Shown: positions 18,740 through 25,321 of the stretch, one piece after another
How the letters are laid out: every line of letters begins with the position of its first letter
How positions within the stretch are numbered: the first letter of the stretch is position 1
Source: Gluconobacter oxydans
GTDB taxonomy: Bacteria; Pseudomonadota; Alphaproteobacteria; Acetobacterales; Acetobacteraceae
Assembly: GCF_006539685.1 (NCBI RefSeq)
Contig: NZ_BJNM01000023.1
Location: forward strand, 1 to 35,360
Length of the DNA: 35,360 nt
Direction: 5' to 3'
Translations under genes and position numbers: made by a program
The notes under the pieces: generated by a model
Told to the model about the DNA's origin: nothing
The model's database searches: none
Seen by the model: only the letters and a program-made list of their open reading frames with translations

Positions 18740-18767
18740 ACCATACCGATCGTGTTATATTTGTCTA
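18740..18767 (-). promoter_or_regulatory. Candidate promoter of the TauE/SafE gene
   Basis: Read on the minus strand, TAGACA (18767-18762) and TATGGT (18745-18740) are separated by 16 bases, placing a start site about 20 bases before the ATG. It lies in the most AT-rich stretch of this part of the window (18712-18810). An imperfect palindrome AACTA-7-TAGTT (18779-18795) sits just upstream and might be an operator. Confidence 0.35.
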
Positions 18768-18810
18768 CTTCTTATATAAACTATCATATTTAGTTGTTTG
18801 TGTCCGTGTC

Positions 18811-18846
18811 AAAAAAACAGGCATGCAGGTCTCCCCGCACGCCCGT
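18811..18846 (-). terminator. Intrinsic terminator of leuA
   Basis: On the minus strand ACGGGCGTGC (18846-18837) pairs with GCATGCCTGT (18826-18817), including two G-U pairs, across a 10-base loop, and is followed by seven T. It begins 28 bases past the leuA stop. Confidence 0.85.
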
Positions 18847-18873
18847 TCCGTGAAAGCGTTCTGTACCTGTGAA

Positions 18874-20445
18874 TCAGGACAGCGCTTCCGGCTCCGTCCG
18901 CTCACGCTTGGTCAGGAGCTTGTTCAGCGCATGGATATAAGCGCGGACGGCGGACACAACCGTGTCGGCATCGGCGCCCTGCCCGTCCACGAGCTTGCCG
19001 TTTTCCTGCAGGCGGACCGTGGTGCGGGCCTGCGCGTCGGTCCCTTCGGTAACGTTGGCGACCGAGAACAGTGCGAGTTCGGCCGTATGCGGGAATGCTT
19101 CGCCAATGGCTCGGAACGCCGCATCAACCGGTCCGTTGCCGCTGACGGCCGCATACTGGATGGCGCCATCGACGCTGATTTCGAGCTTGGCGTGGGACTT
19201 CTGCTTCGTGCCGGACGCCAGTTCCAGAGAAATCAGGTGGACCCGCTCGTGATCGCGGCTTTCGTCATCGACGAGCGCGCGGATATCGTCATCGAACACG
19301 ACCTTCTTGCTGTCGGCCAGATCCTTGAAACGCGCGAAGGCGGCGTTCAGGGCCTCGTCTTCCAGCGGCGGGTAGCCGAGCTGCGCCAGCTTGTCGCGGA
19401 ACGCCGCGCGGCCGGAATGCTTGCCCATGACCAGCGAGGTCTTGTTCCAGCCCACGCTTTCCGGCGTCATGATCTCGTAGGTCGCGGCGTTCTTCAGGAT
19501 ACCGTCCTGATGGATGCCGCTTTCATGCGCGAACGCATTGCGGCCGACGATCGCCTTGTTCGGCTGGACATCAAAGCCCGTAATCGTGGCCAGCATGCGG
19601 GACATGCCCAACAGCTTCGTCGTCTCGATACCGGTCGTCTTGCCGTACTGGTCGTGACGCGTGCGCAGCGCCATGACGATTTCTTCAAGCGCCGCATTGC
19701 CTGCGCGCTCGCCGATGCCATTGATGGTGCATTCGATCTGACGTGCGCCACCTTCGACGGACGCCAACGTGTTCGCAACGCCGAGGCCCAGATCGTTATG
19801 GTTATGTGCGGAGAAAATGACCTGATCCGCACCCGGCACGCGCTCGCGCAGCATGGTGAAGATGGCGCGCATTTCTTCCGGCGTGGCAAAGCCGACCGTA
19901 TCGGGGATGTTGATCGTGTTGGCGCCATTGCGGATCGCCACTTCCACGCAGCGGCACAGGAAGTCCGGATCGGTGCGGGAGCCGTCCTCGGCCGACCATT
20001 CCACGTCATCCGTGAACTGGCGTGCCTTCTGGTTGCCCGACGCGATGATTTCCAGAACCGTTTCTGGCTCCATCCGCAGCTTGTACTTCATGTGCAGCGG
20101 CGAAGTGGAAATGAAGTTGTGAATACGCGGACGCTCAGCCTTCTTCAGTGCCTCGCCACAGGATTCGATATCACGCTTGCCACCACTGCGGGCCAGACCG
20201 CAGATGACCGACCCGCGGACTTCCTCGGCAATGCGACGCACGCTCTCGAAATCGCCTTCGGACGCCACCGGAAAGCCTGCTTCGATCACGTCCACGCCCA
20301 GATTGCTCAGCGCATGGGCCATGCGGAGCTTCTCTTCGAGGTTCATCGAAAAGCCGGGGGACTGTTCGCCGTCGCGCAGCGTGGTGTCGAAGATGATGAC
20401 GCGGTCGTCGGCGATCGTGCCGAAGGACGGATGGTGGAAGCTCAT
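18874..20445 (-). CDS. leuA: 2-isopropylmalate synthase
   Basis: A 523-residue enzyme condensing acetyl-CoA with 2-oxoisovalerate, the first committed step of leucine synthesis. The N-terminal TIM-barrel catalytic domain has the signature DTTLRDGEQSPG (20-31) and metal ligands His214/His216 in SAHNHNDLG. A linker follows, and a C-terminal LeuA dimer domain (about 385-510), which binds leucine for feedback inhibition in this family. Length is normal for the long-form LeuA. The start MSFHHPSFG at 20445 has no strong Shine-Dalgarno. Upstream lie a short Leu-rich leader ORF and alternative hairpins, so expression is probably attenuated by leucine supply. The amidase gene lies upstream on the same strand, the permease downstream behind a terminator. 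Confidence 0.96.
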   Translation of the reverse strand: MSFHHPSFGTIADDRVIIFDTTLRDGEQSPGFSMNLEEKLRMAHALSNLGVDVIEAGFPVASEGDFESVRRIAEEVRGSVICGLARSGGKRDIESCGEALKKAERPRIHNFISTSPLHMKYKLRMEPETVLEIIASGNQKARQFTDDVEWSAEDGSRTDPDFLCRCVEVAIRNGANTINIPDTVGFATPEEMRAIFTMLRERVPGADQVIFSAHNHNDLGLGVANTLASVEGGARQIECTINGIGERAGNAALEEIVMALRTRHDQYGKTTGIETTKLLGMSRMLATITGFDVQPNKAIVGRNAFAHESGIHQDGILKNAATYEIMTPESVGWNKTSLVMGKHSGRAAFRDKLAQLGYPPLEDEALNAAFARFKDLADSKKVVFDDDIRALVDDESRDHERVHLISLELASGTKQKSHAKLEISVDGAIQYAAVSGNGPVDAAFRAIGEAFPHTAELALFSVANVTEGTDAQARTTVRLQENGKLVDGQGADADTVVSAVRAYIHALNKLLTKRERTEPEALS

Positions 20446-20465
20446 GATTGTGATCGTCTCGTCTG

Positions 20466-20540
20466 GTTCAGGAAGGTTTTTGATCTGTCATCCCCTGAAC
20501 GCAACGGAGCGCTGTCCGCCTTGGATAAGGCGTTCAGGGG
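20466..20540 (-). promoter_or_regulatory. Putative leucine attenuator: mutually exclusive hairpins in the leuA leader
   Basis: Three segments in minus-strand order can pair alternatively. Segment A, CCCCTGAACGC (20540-20530), is perfectly complementary over 11 bases to segment B, GCGTTCAGGGG (20502-20492). The GTTCAGG within B is also complementary over 7 bases to segment C, CCTGAAC (20472-20466), which ends 20 bases before leuA. The leader-peptide stop codon lies inside segment A. A ribosome stalled at leucine codons would leave A free to pair with B, whereas one at the stop would cover A and release B to pair with C. No T-run follows C, so control may be translational or not of the intrinsic-terminator type. 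A small CGCCTT/AAGGCG hairpin (20517-20532) overlaps the end of A. Confidence 0.55.
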
Positions 20541-20578
20541 CCGATAAGTCGAAGCGAGAGGATCGAAAGAAACGTCAT
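20534..20578 (-). CDS. leuL: leuA leader peptide (Leu-rich, 14 residues)
   Basis: A short ORF reads MTFLSILSLRLIGP and stops at TGA (20536-20534). Four of its 14 residues are leucine (codons CTT, CTC, CTT, CTT) and two are isoleucine, as in leader peptides of branched-chain amino acid attenuators. It lies 88 bases ahead of leuA, on the same strand, and its last codons enter the first arm of an 11-bp hairpin. No clear Shine-Dalgarno precedes the ATG, which is the main weakness. An overlapping upstream ORF (ATG at 20628) ends at the same ATGA and could couple translation, but it may be chance. The assignment is from codon content and position only. Confidence 0.6.
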   Translation of the reverse strand: MTFLSILSLRLIGP

Positions 20579-20654
20579 GGCTGCGTTAAATGACCGATTC
20601 TTTCGTCATGCGCAACCCGCATGACCATGAAGGCTCTATTGCAATGTGAGCAGA

Positions 20655-21479
20655 TCAGCCCGTCATGACGCCTGCATGCGTGGCAAAATAGCGGTCTATG
20701 GCGGTTTTCATCGCACTGGCGACCTGGGTGCGATGCACAGCCTGGCGCAGTGCCGCTTCATCCAGCCGGTTGGACATGAATCCCATCTCCACAAGAACAG
20801 ACGGAATTTCGGACGATTTCAGGACCACGAAGGCCGCATGACGGGACGGATGAGCCAGGAGTCCGATCCTGTTGCGGAACGAATTGACGACACTTGCCGC
20901 CATGTGTGCCGAACCGCGCCGCGTTTCTTCCGAAACCAGACTGGCCAAGATCTGCTGCACGTCAGGCGACATGCCGTGAAAGGCCGGACCGGCAAAGCGG
21001 TCCGCACTGTTTTCCGTCCGGGCCAGAGACGCGGTCTGCGCATCCGAAGCCCCGCTGGACAGCGTATAGACGCTCGCACCGCGCACATCCCTGTCGTGCA
21101 GGGCATCGGCATGCATGGAAATGAAGAGATGCGCCTGATGCCGCTGGGCCAGTTCGACGCGTCCTTCCAGCGGAATGAAGCGGTCTTCGGAGCGCGTCAT
21201 GGCAACACGGTACTGACCCGATGCAAGAAGCTGACGGCTCAGTTCGGACGCGGCGGCTTCCGCGATATGCTTTTCATAGGTACCGGAAATCCCGATCGCG
21301 CCGGGGTCCTTTCCGCCATGTCCTGGGTCCAGCATGACGAGCGGCTTCGGAGGTGCGGCCCCGCGATGCACGGCGGGTGCAGACAGTTTCCTATGCAGCG
21401 GATGGCGCCCGAATGCTGCAACGGGAGTGAGCAACGGCAGCCCTGAGAGACCACTTACCAGTGTGCGTCGCGTCAGCAT
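20655..21479 (-). CDS. N-acetylmuramoyl-L-alanine amidase (Amidase_3, AmiC/LytC type)
   Basis: A 274-residue zinc amidase that cleaves the bond between N-acetylmuramic acid and L-alanine in peptidoglycan, typically for daughter-cell separation. Amidase_3 motifs are complete: LDPGHGGKDPGAIG with His54, Glu69 in GTYEKHIAE, His123 in FISMHADA, and the catalytic Glu in SVLVEMGFMSN. The N-terminus MLTRRTLVSGLSGLPLLTP has a twin-arginine followed by a hydrophobic run, so Tat export is likely. No AMIN domain is present. The ATG at 21479 was chosen because GGGAAC/AAGGG sits directly upstream and the signal peptide begins there; the frame is open another 62 codons without recognisable content. A TATGAT -10-like hexamer lies about 40 bases upstream (21522-21517, minus strand). 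Confidence 0.88.
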   Translation of the reverse strand: MLTRRTLVSGLSGLPLLTPVAAFGRHPLHRKLSAPAVHRGAAPPKPLVMLDPGHGGKDPGAIGISGTYEKHIAEAAASELSRQLLASGQYRVAMTRSEDRFIPLEGRVELAQRHQAHLFISMHADALHDRDVRGASVYTLSSGASDAQTASLARTENSADRFAGPAFHGMSPDVQQILASLVSEETRRGSAHMAASVVNSFRNRIGLLAHPSRHAAFVVLKSSEIPSVLVEMGFMSNRLDEAALRQAVHRTQVASAMKTAIDRYFATHAGVMTG

Positions 21480-22035
21480 CCCTTGTTCCCAGCGTTCGGC
21501 GGTGAATGACGGGGCGATCATACAGCACAAAACCCTGTCAGGAACATGGCAGAAAGCACCCGGAAAACAGCGCACGGACAAATGAAAAACGCCGCGCTTG
21601 CCACGGAAGGCTGTTTCGGCCATCCTGCGTGACAGGGACCTGTAAAGCGCGGTCCGACCGGACACGGGCTCACGCCTTTCCCGTACCGCTCCCGCCTTTT
21701 CCTGTCCCCGCCACGACGTCCCGTCGTTTGACAGATGCGCGACTAGCCCTCCGCATCCTGTCCTGACCGGATCGAACTGGCGATCTTATGGATTCCGGTA
21801 CAGGCCAGCCGCCCGTCCGGATCAGGTTTTTCATCCGGCTCCAGACTCTGGACCGGCCGTCTGTTCAGGGGACGAATGTCACTCAACGTGCTTGCAGCGA
21901 ACGACCTCACCGGAACGGGACCCAACGTGTCCCGCCGCTGTGCGTTCGGACTGCGCCGTTCCCTCCACCCCACACAATCTGACGTTCCGCCCGGCCAAGG
22001 CAGCCATTGCGGAGCGTCGTGGAGTTCAGTTTTCC
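21480..22035. other. Divergent intergenic region and long structured leader of rne
   Basis: This 556-base stretch has no convincing gene; short frames in it lack ribosome sites or recognisable content. It must hold the amidase promoter and the rne promoter. Stem-loops in the rne-proximal part are CCGGAT/ATCCGG (21818-21839), TCCAG-ACT-CTGGA (21840-21852) and CGGGAC/GTCCCG (21916-21934). A longer inverted repeat CCGCGCTT/AAGCGCGG spans 21592-21652. TTGACA at 21728-21733 is a perfect -35 hexamer, but no good -10 follows at normal spacing. A long structured leader is expected for rne, since RNase E in other bacteria limits its own mRNA through the 5' UTR. Confidence 0.5.
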
Positions 22036-24828
22036 ATGACCAAGCGTATGCTCATCGACACCACACACGCGGAAGAAACGCGTGTTGTGGTCATGGATGG
22101 TGACCGCGTCGAAGATTACGACGTCGAGACATCGACCAAGAAGCAGCTCAAGGGCAATATCTATCTTGCCAAGGTCATTCGCGTAGAGCCGAGCCTTCAG
22201 GCCGCTTTCGTCGAATATGGCGGCAATCGCCACGGCTTCCTCGCCTTCAGCGAAATCCACCCCGACTATTTCCAGATCCCTGTCGCAGACCGCGAGAAGC
22301 TCATCGCGCTCCAGGAAGAGGAAATTGCCGAGCGCGGTGAGTCTTCCGATGATGCCGAGACCGAAACGGTTTCCGAAGACGCCACGGACAGCGAAGACGG
22401 CGACAACCAGGACCGTCGCGCGCCCGAGACCGTCGGCGGCGAGCACGATACGGGTGAGGAAAGCGCATCGTCGCGCCGTACGGCCCGTTTCCTCCGCAAC
22501 TACAAGATCCAGGAAGTCATCCGCCGCCGTCAGGTGCTACTGGTGCAGGTCGTCAAGGAAGAGCGTGGCAACAAGGGCGCGGCCCTGACCACCTATATCT
22601 CCCTCGCCGGCCGCTACTGTGTCCTGATGCCCAATGCCCTGCGTGGCGGTGGCGTTTCGCGCAAGATCACGTCCGATTCCGACCGCCGGCGCCTGCGCGA
22701 CGTCATCGCGGAGCTGGACCTGCCGAAATCCATGGCGATGATCGTCCGTACAGCCGGTGCCGGTCGTCCGGCCGCGGAAGTGACCCGCGATTGCGAATAT
22801 CTGCTCCAGCTCTGGGACGACATCCGCTCCCATGCCCTGTCCTCGGTTGCGCCGACACTGGTCTATGAGGAAGCCAGCCTCATCAAGCGCGTCATCCGCG
22901 ACCTGTATTCCAAGGACATCGAAGACATCCTCGTGGATGGCGAAGCCGCCTGGAAGAGCGCGCGCGAGTTCATGCGCCTGCTGATGCCGAGCAATGCCAA
23001 CAAGGTGAAGCTCTGGCAGAACCGTGGCCAGAGCCTGTTCGCACGCTACAATGTCGAAGGCCATCTGGACGCGATGTTCTCGCCGACGGCCCGTCTGCCG
23101 TCGGGTGGTTATCTGGTCATCAACCAGACCGAAGCTCTCGTCGCCATCGACGTGAACTCCGGCAAGTCCACCTCCCAGCGCAACATCGAGGAAACGGCCC
23201 TGCGCACGAACCTCGAAGCCGCCGAGGAAGTCGCACGTCAGCTGCGTCTGCGCGATCTGGCCGGTCTGGTCGTGATCGATTTCATCGACATGGAAAGTCG
23301 CCGCCACAACGCGCAGGTAGAGAAGCGCCTCAAGGAAGCCCTGCGCTCCGACCGCGCCCGTATCCAGGTCGGGCATATTTCCCATTTCGGTCTGCTGGAA
23401 ATGTCCCGCCAGCGCCTGCGTCCGTCCATCGCGGAATCCGTCCTGACGCCCTGTCCGCACTGCCAGGGGACCGGCTTCATCCGTGGAACGGAAAGCTCGG
23501 CCCTGCACGTTCTGCGCGCCATTGACGAGGAAGGCGCACGCCAGCGTTCGTCCGAAATCGAGGTGCATGTGGGCTCGGACATCGCGCTTTACATCCTCAA
23601 TCACAAGCGCTCCTGGCTGGCGGATATCGAACGCCATCACCGCATGCAGGTGATTTTCCGCACGGAAGAGAACCTGGCTGCGGCTGACATGCGCATCGAG
23701 CGCCTTCAGGCCCAGACCCCGGCTCCCGCCCAGGTCCGTGCGCCGGAACGCGCACCGGAGCATATCCGTACGATCGAGATCATCGAGGAAGAAGCACCTG
23801 TCGTCGTGCGGACGGAAACGCCGGTTGTCGATGCCGAAATCATCGAGGACGTGGCCACATCCGAGAGCGAAGAGGAAAGCAACGGCGGTCGCCGTCGCCG
23901 TCGTCGCCGTCGTCGTGGTGGCCGTCGCGACCAGAACGGAGACGTCCCGGCAGCGGAAAACAGTCAGGAGCAGGATGCCCCGAAAGCTGAACCGCGCGAG
24001 ATCGCTGCTCCCGAAGCCGCTGACGAAAACGGCATCATCCCGGGCCGTCGCCGCACCCGCTTCAAGCGCGTCGTCAAGGACACCGAAGGGTCTGAAGATA
24101 CGGCTGCACAGCCCGTATCCGAGGCTCGTGACGTCACCCCGGCTGCGACCACCCGTTCGAACGCGCCTGCCCCGGCCCGTACCCCGCGTCGTCGTGAAGA
24201 GCGCGAGGAGCGTCCGGCACCGCGTCGCTATACGGGTCCGACACCTGCCGATCCGTTCGGTGGCAGCTTCGACATCTTCGATGTGATCGAGCAGGCCGAA
24301 TTTGAAGGGACGACCGAGGCCCTTCAAACCGGGATCAGCACGCCCACGGAAATCGTGATCGAGCATGTTCCGGCTGCTGAAACGACCATCGTCGTGGAAG
24401 AACCGGTGGCCGAGGAGGCCCCCAAACCCCGTCGTGGTCGCGGACGTCGTCCGGCCCGCGCCAAGGCTGTGGAAGCCGCTCCGGCCGAGACGATTGCGGA
24501 AGAAGCCCCGGCGGCAGAAGCCGCTCCGGCTCCGGAAGAGCCTGTGGCCGAAGAGGCGCCCAAGCCGCGTCGGACCCGGACCCGCCGAACGCCGAAGGCT
24601 CAGCCCGTCGAGGCTGAAGCTCCGGCTGAGCCCACCGCCGAAGTCGCTGCGGCTCCCGCGGAGACTGTTTCCGAAGAAGCCGTCAAGCCGAAGCGCACCC
24701 GCGCCCGTCGCACAGCGAAGGCCAAGCCTGTCGAGGCTCCGACCACGGAGGAAGGAAATATCCTTCAGCCGGTGAACATTGATGAAGTCGCGCCGACGAA
24801 GCGTCGTGCCGGCTGGTGGAAGCGCTGA
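22036..24828 (+). CDS. rne: Ribonuclease E (degradosome endoribonuclease)
   Basis: A 930-residue endoribonuclease for mRNA decay and rRNA/tRNA processing. The S1 RNA-binding region (about 37-195) is split by an acidic insert (about 97-148), a known alphaproteobacterial trait. Catalytic Asp372 (VAIDVNSGKS) and Asp415 (VVIDFIDME) have the 43-residue spacing of E. coli RNase E, and the Zn-link CPHC is at 473-476. The C-terminal half is disordered: an Arg-rich block near 620 and Ala/Pro/Glu repeats alternating with PKPRRxRxRR blocks. The end, KRRAGWWKR, resembles the Caulobacter GWW motif that binds PNPase, so a degradosome scaffold is likely. The start MTKRMLIDTTH at 22036 has GGAG 11 bases upstream; the frame is open 48 codons further but unlike the family. 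Confidence 0.95.
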   Translation: MTKRMLIDTTHAEETRVVVMDGDRVEDYDVETSTKKQLKGNIYLAKVIRVEPSLQAAFVEYGGNRHGFLAFSEIHPDYFQIPVADREKLIALQEEEIAERGESSDDAETETVSEDATDSEDGDNQDRRAPETVGGEHDTGEESASSRRTARFLRNYKIQEVIRRRQVLLVQVVKEERGNKGAALTTYISLAGRYCVLMPNALRGGGVSRKITSDSDRRRLRDVIAELDLPKSMAMIVRTAGAGRPAAEVTRDCEYLLQLWDDIRSHALSSVAPTLVYEEASLIKRVIRDLYSKDIEDILVDGEAAWKSAREFMRLLMPSNANKVKLWQNRGQSLFARYNVEGHLDAMFSPTARLPSGGYLVINQTEALVAIDVNSGKSTSQRNIEETALRTNLEAAEEVARQLRLRDLAGLVVIDFIDMESRRHNAQVEKRLKEALRSDRARIQVGHISHFGLLEMSRQRLRPSIAESVLTPCPHCQGTGFIRGTESSALHVLRAIDEEGARQRSSEIEVHVGSDIALYILNHKRSWLADIERHHRMQVIFRTEENLAAADMRIERLQAQTPAPAQVRAPERAPEHIRTIEIIEEEAPVVVRTETPVVDAEIIEDVATSESEEESNGGRRRRRRRRRGGRRDQNGDVPAAENSQEQDAPKAEPREIAAPEAADENGIIPGRRRTRFKRVVKDTEGSEDTAAQPVSEARDVTPAATTRSNAPAPARTPRRREEREERPAPRRYTGPTPADPFGGSFDIFDVIEQAEFEGTTEALQTGISTPTEIVIEHVPAAETTIVVEEPVAEEAPKPRRGRGRRPARAKAVEAAPAETIAEEAPAAEAAPAPEEPVAEEAPKPRRTRTRRTPKAQPVEAEAPAEPTAEVAAAPAETVSEEAVKPKRTRARRTAKAKPVEAPTTEEGNILQPVNIDEVAPTKRRAGWWKR

Positions 24829-24854
24829 TCCGTCAGCGCGTTCCGCGAACCATG

Positions 24855-24891
24855 AAAAAGGCCGGTCGGGATATCCCGACCGGCCTTTTTT
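24855..24891. terminator. Strong bidirectional terminator between rne and the lipoprotein gene
   Basis: The perfect stem GGCCGGTCGGG (24860-24870) / CCCGACCGGCC (24875-24885), loop ATAT, has AAAAA on the left and six T on the right. It serves rne on the plus strand and the convergent 120-residue lipoprotein on the minus strand. Confidence 0.95.
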
Positions 24892-24922
24892 CTTTTGTCC
24901 CGGATAAACCCTGAAGTCTGCT

Positions 24923-25285
24923 TTAGCGGCAGACGCTCTGTGCGCCGGTTGCTGCGATATAGGTCCCGGTCAGGGGCTGGAAACAGGCATTGCGCGGGCA
25001 GGAACTCGTGCTCGCCACGCTCTGCGGGTAGATCGCCGCCCCCGCCTGCGCCTGTTCCTGAAGCGCCGTTCCACAGAGCGGCGTATTCAGTGGGGCAGAC
25101 GGGTCATTGAACAGCTTCTTCTTGCCGTCTTCAGACGTCTCCTCGGCCAGACCCGGCGCAAAGTCCTGCGGCGGGATCCTGGTCTGCGTTGAGGGCGAGC
25201 CCGCAGGACGCGCTGGCGCCGTCGGCTGCTGGGCACAGGCTGCAAGCAGCGGCAGGGCAACGAGACTCAACCAGAACGAACGCAT
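24923..25285 (-). CDS. Small cysteine-containing lipoprotein, unknown function
   Basis: A 120-residue protein with a lipoprotein signal peptide (MRSFWLSLVALPLLAAC, lipobox LAAC, Cys17) followed by a Pro/Ala/Thr-rich linker. The C-terminal part has four further cysteines (71, 96, 101, 119), possibly two disulfide pairs, around PLCGTALQEQAQAGAAIYPQ and SSCPRNACFQPLTGTYIAATGAQSVC. I do not recognise the family. The start at 25285 has GGAG 6 bases upstream. It lies 36 bases after the xseA stop on the same strand, so it may share the xseA transcript, and it ends at the strong bidirectional terminator. An outer-membrane or inner-membrane location cannot be decided, since the +2 residue is Ala. Confidence 0.75.
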   Translation of the reverse strand: MRSFWLSLVALPLLAACAQQPTAPARPAGSPSTQTRIPPQDFAPGLAEETSEDGKKKLFNDPSAPLNTPLCGTALQEQAQAGAAIYPQSVASTSSCPRNACFQPLTGTYIAATGAQSVCR

Positions 25286-25321
25286 GCAGACTCCGGATCA
25301 CAGATCGGGTGGATGAAAAAT

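Noticed and set aside
20492-20540. 11-bp inverted repeat upstream of leuA read as an ordinary intrinsic terminator of the amidase gene
   Set aside because: No T-run follows on either strand, and the left arm overlaps the Leu-rich leader stop codon, so an attenuator role fits better.
18823-20547. Open frame of 574 codons antisense to leuA
   Set aside because: It is explained by codon bias of leuA on the other strand and has no recognisable content.
21728-21733. Perfect TTGACA as the rne promoter -35
   Set aside because: No acceptable -10 hexamer occurs 16-18 bases downstream, so it is only mentioned, not called as a promoter.
22537-24366. Open frame of 609 codons antisense to rne
   Set aside because: RNase E motifs are intact on the plus strand; the antisense protein is repetitive because the rne tail is repetitive.
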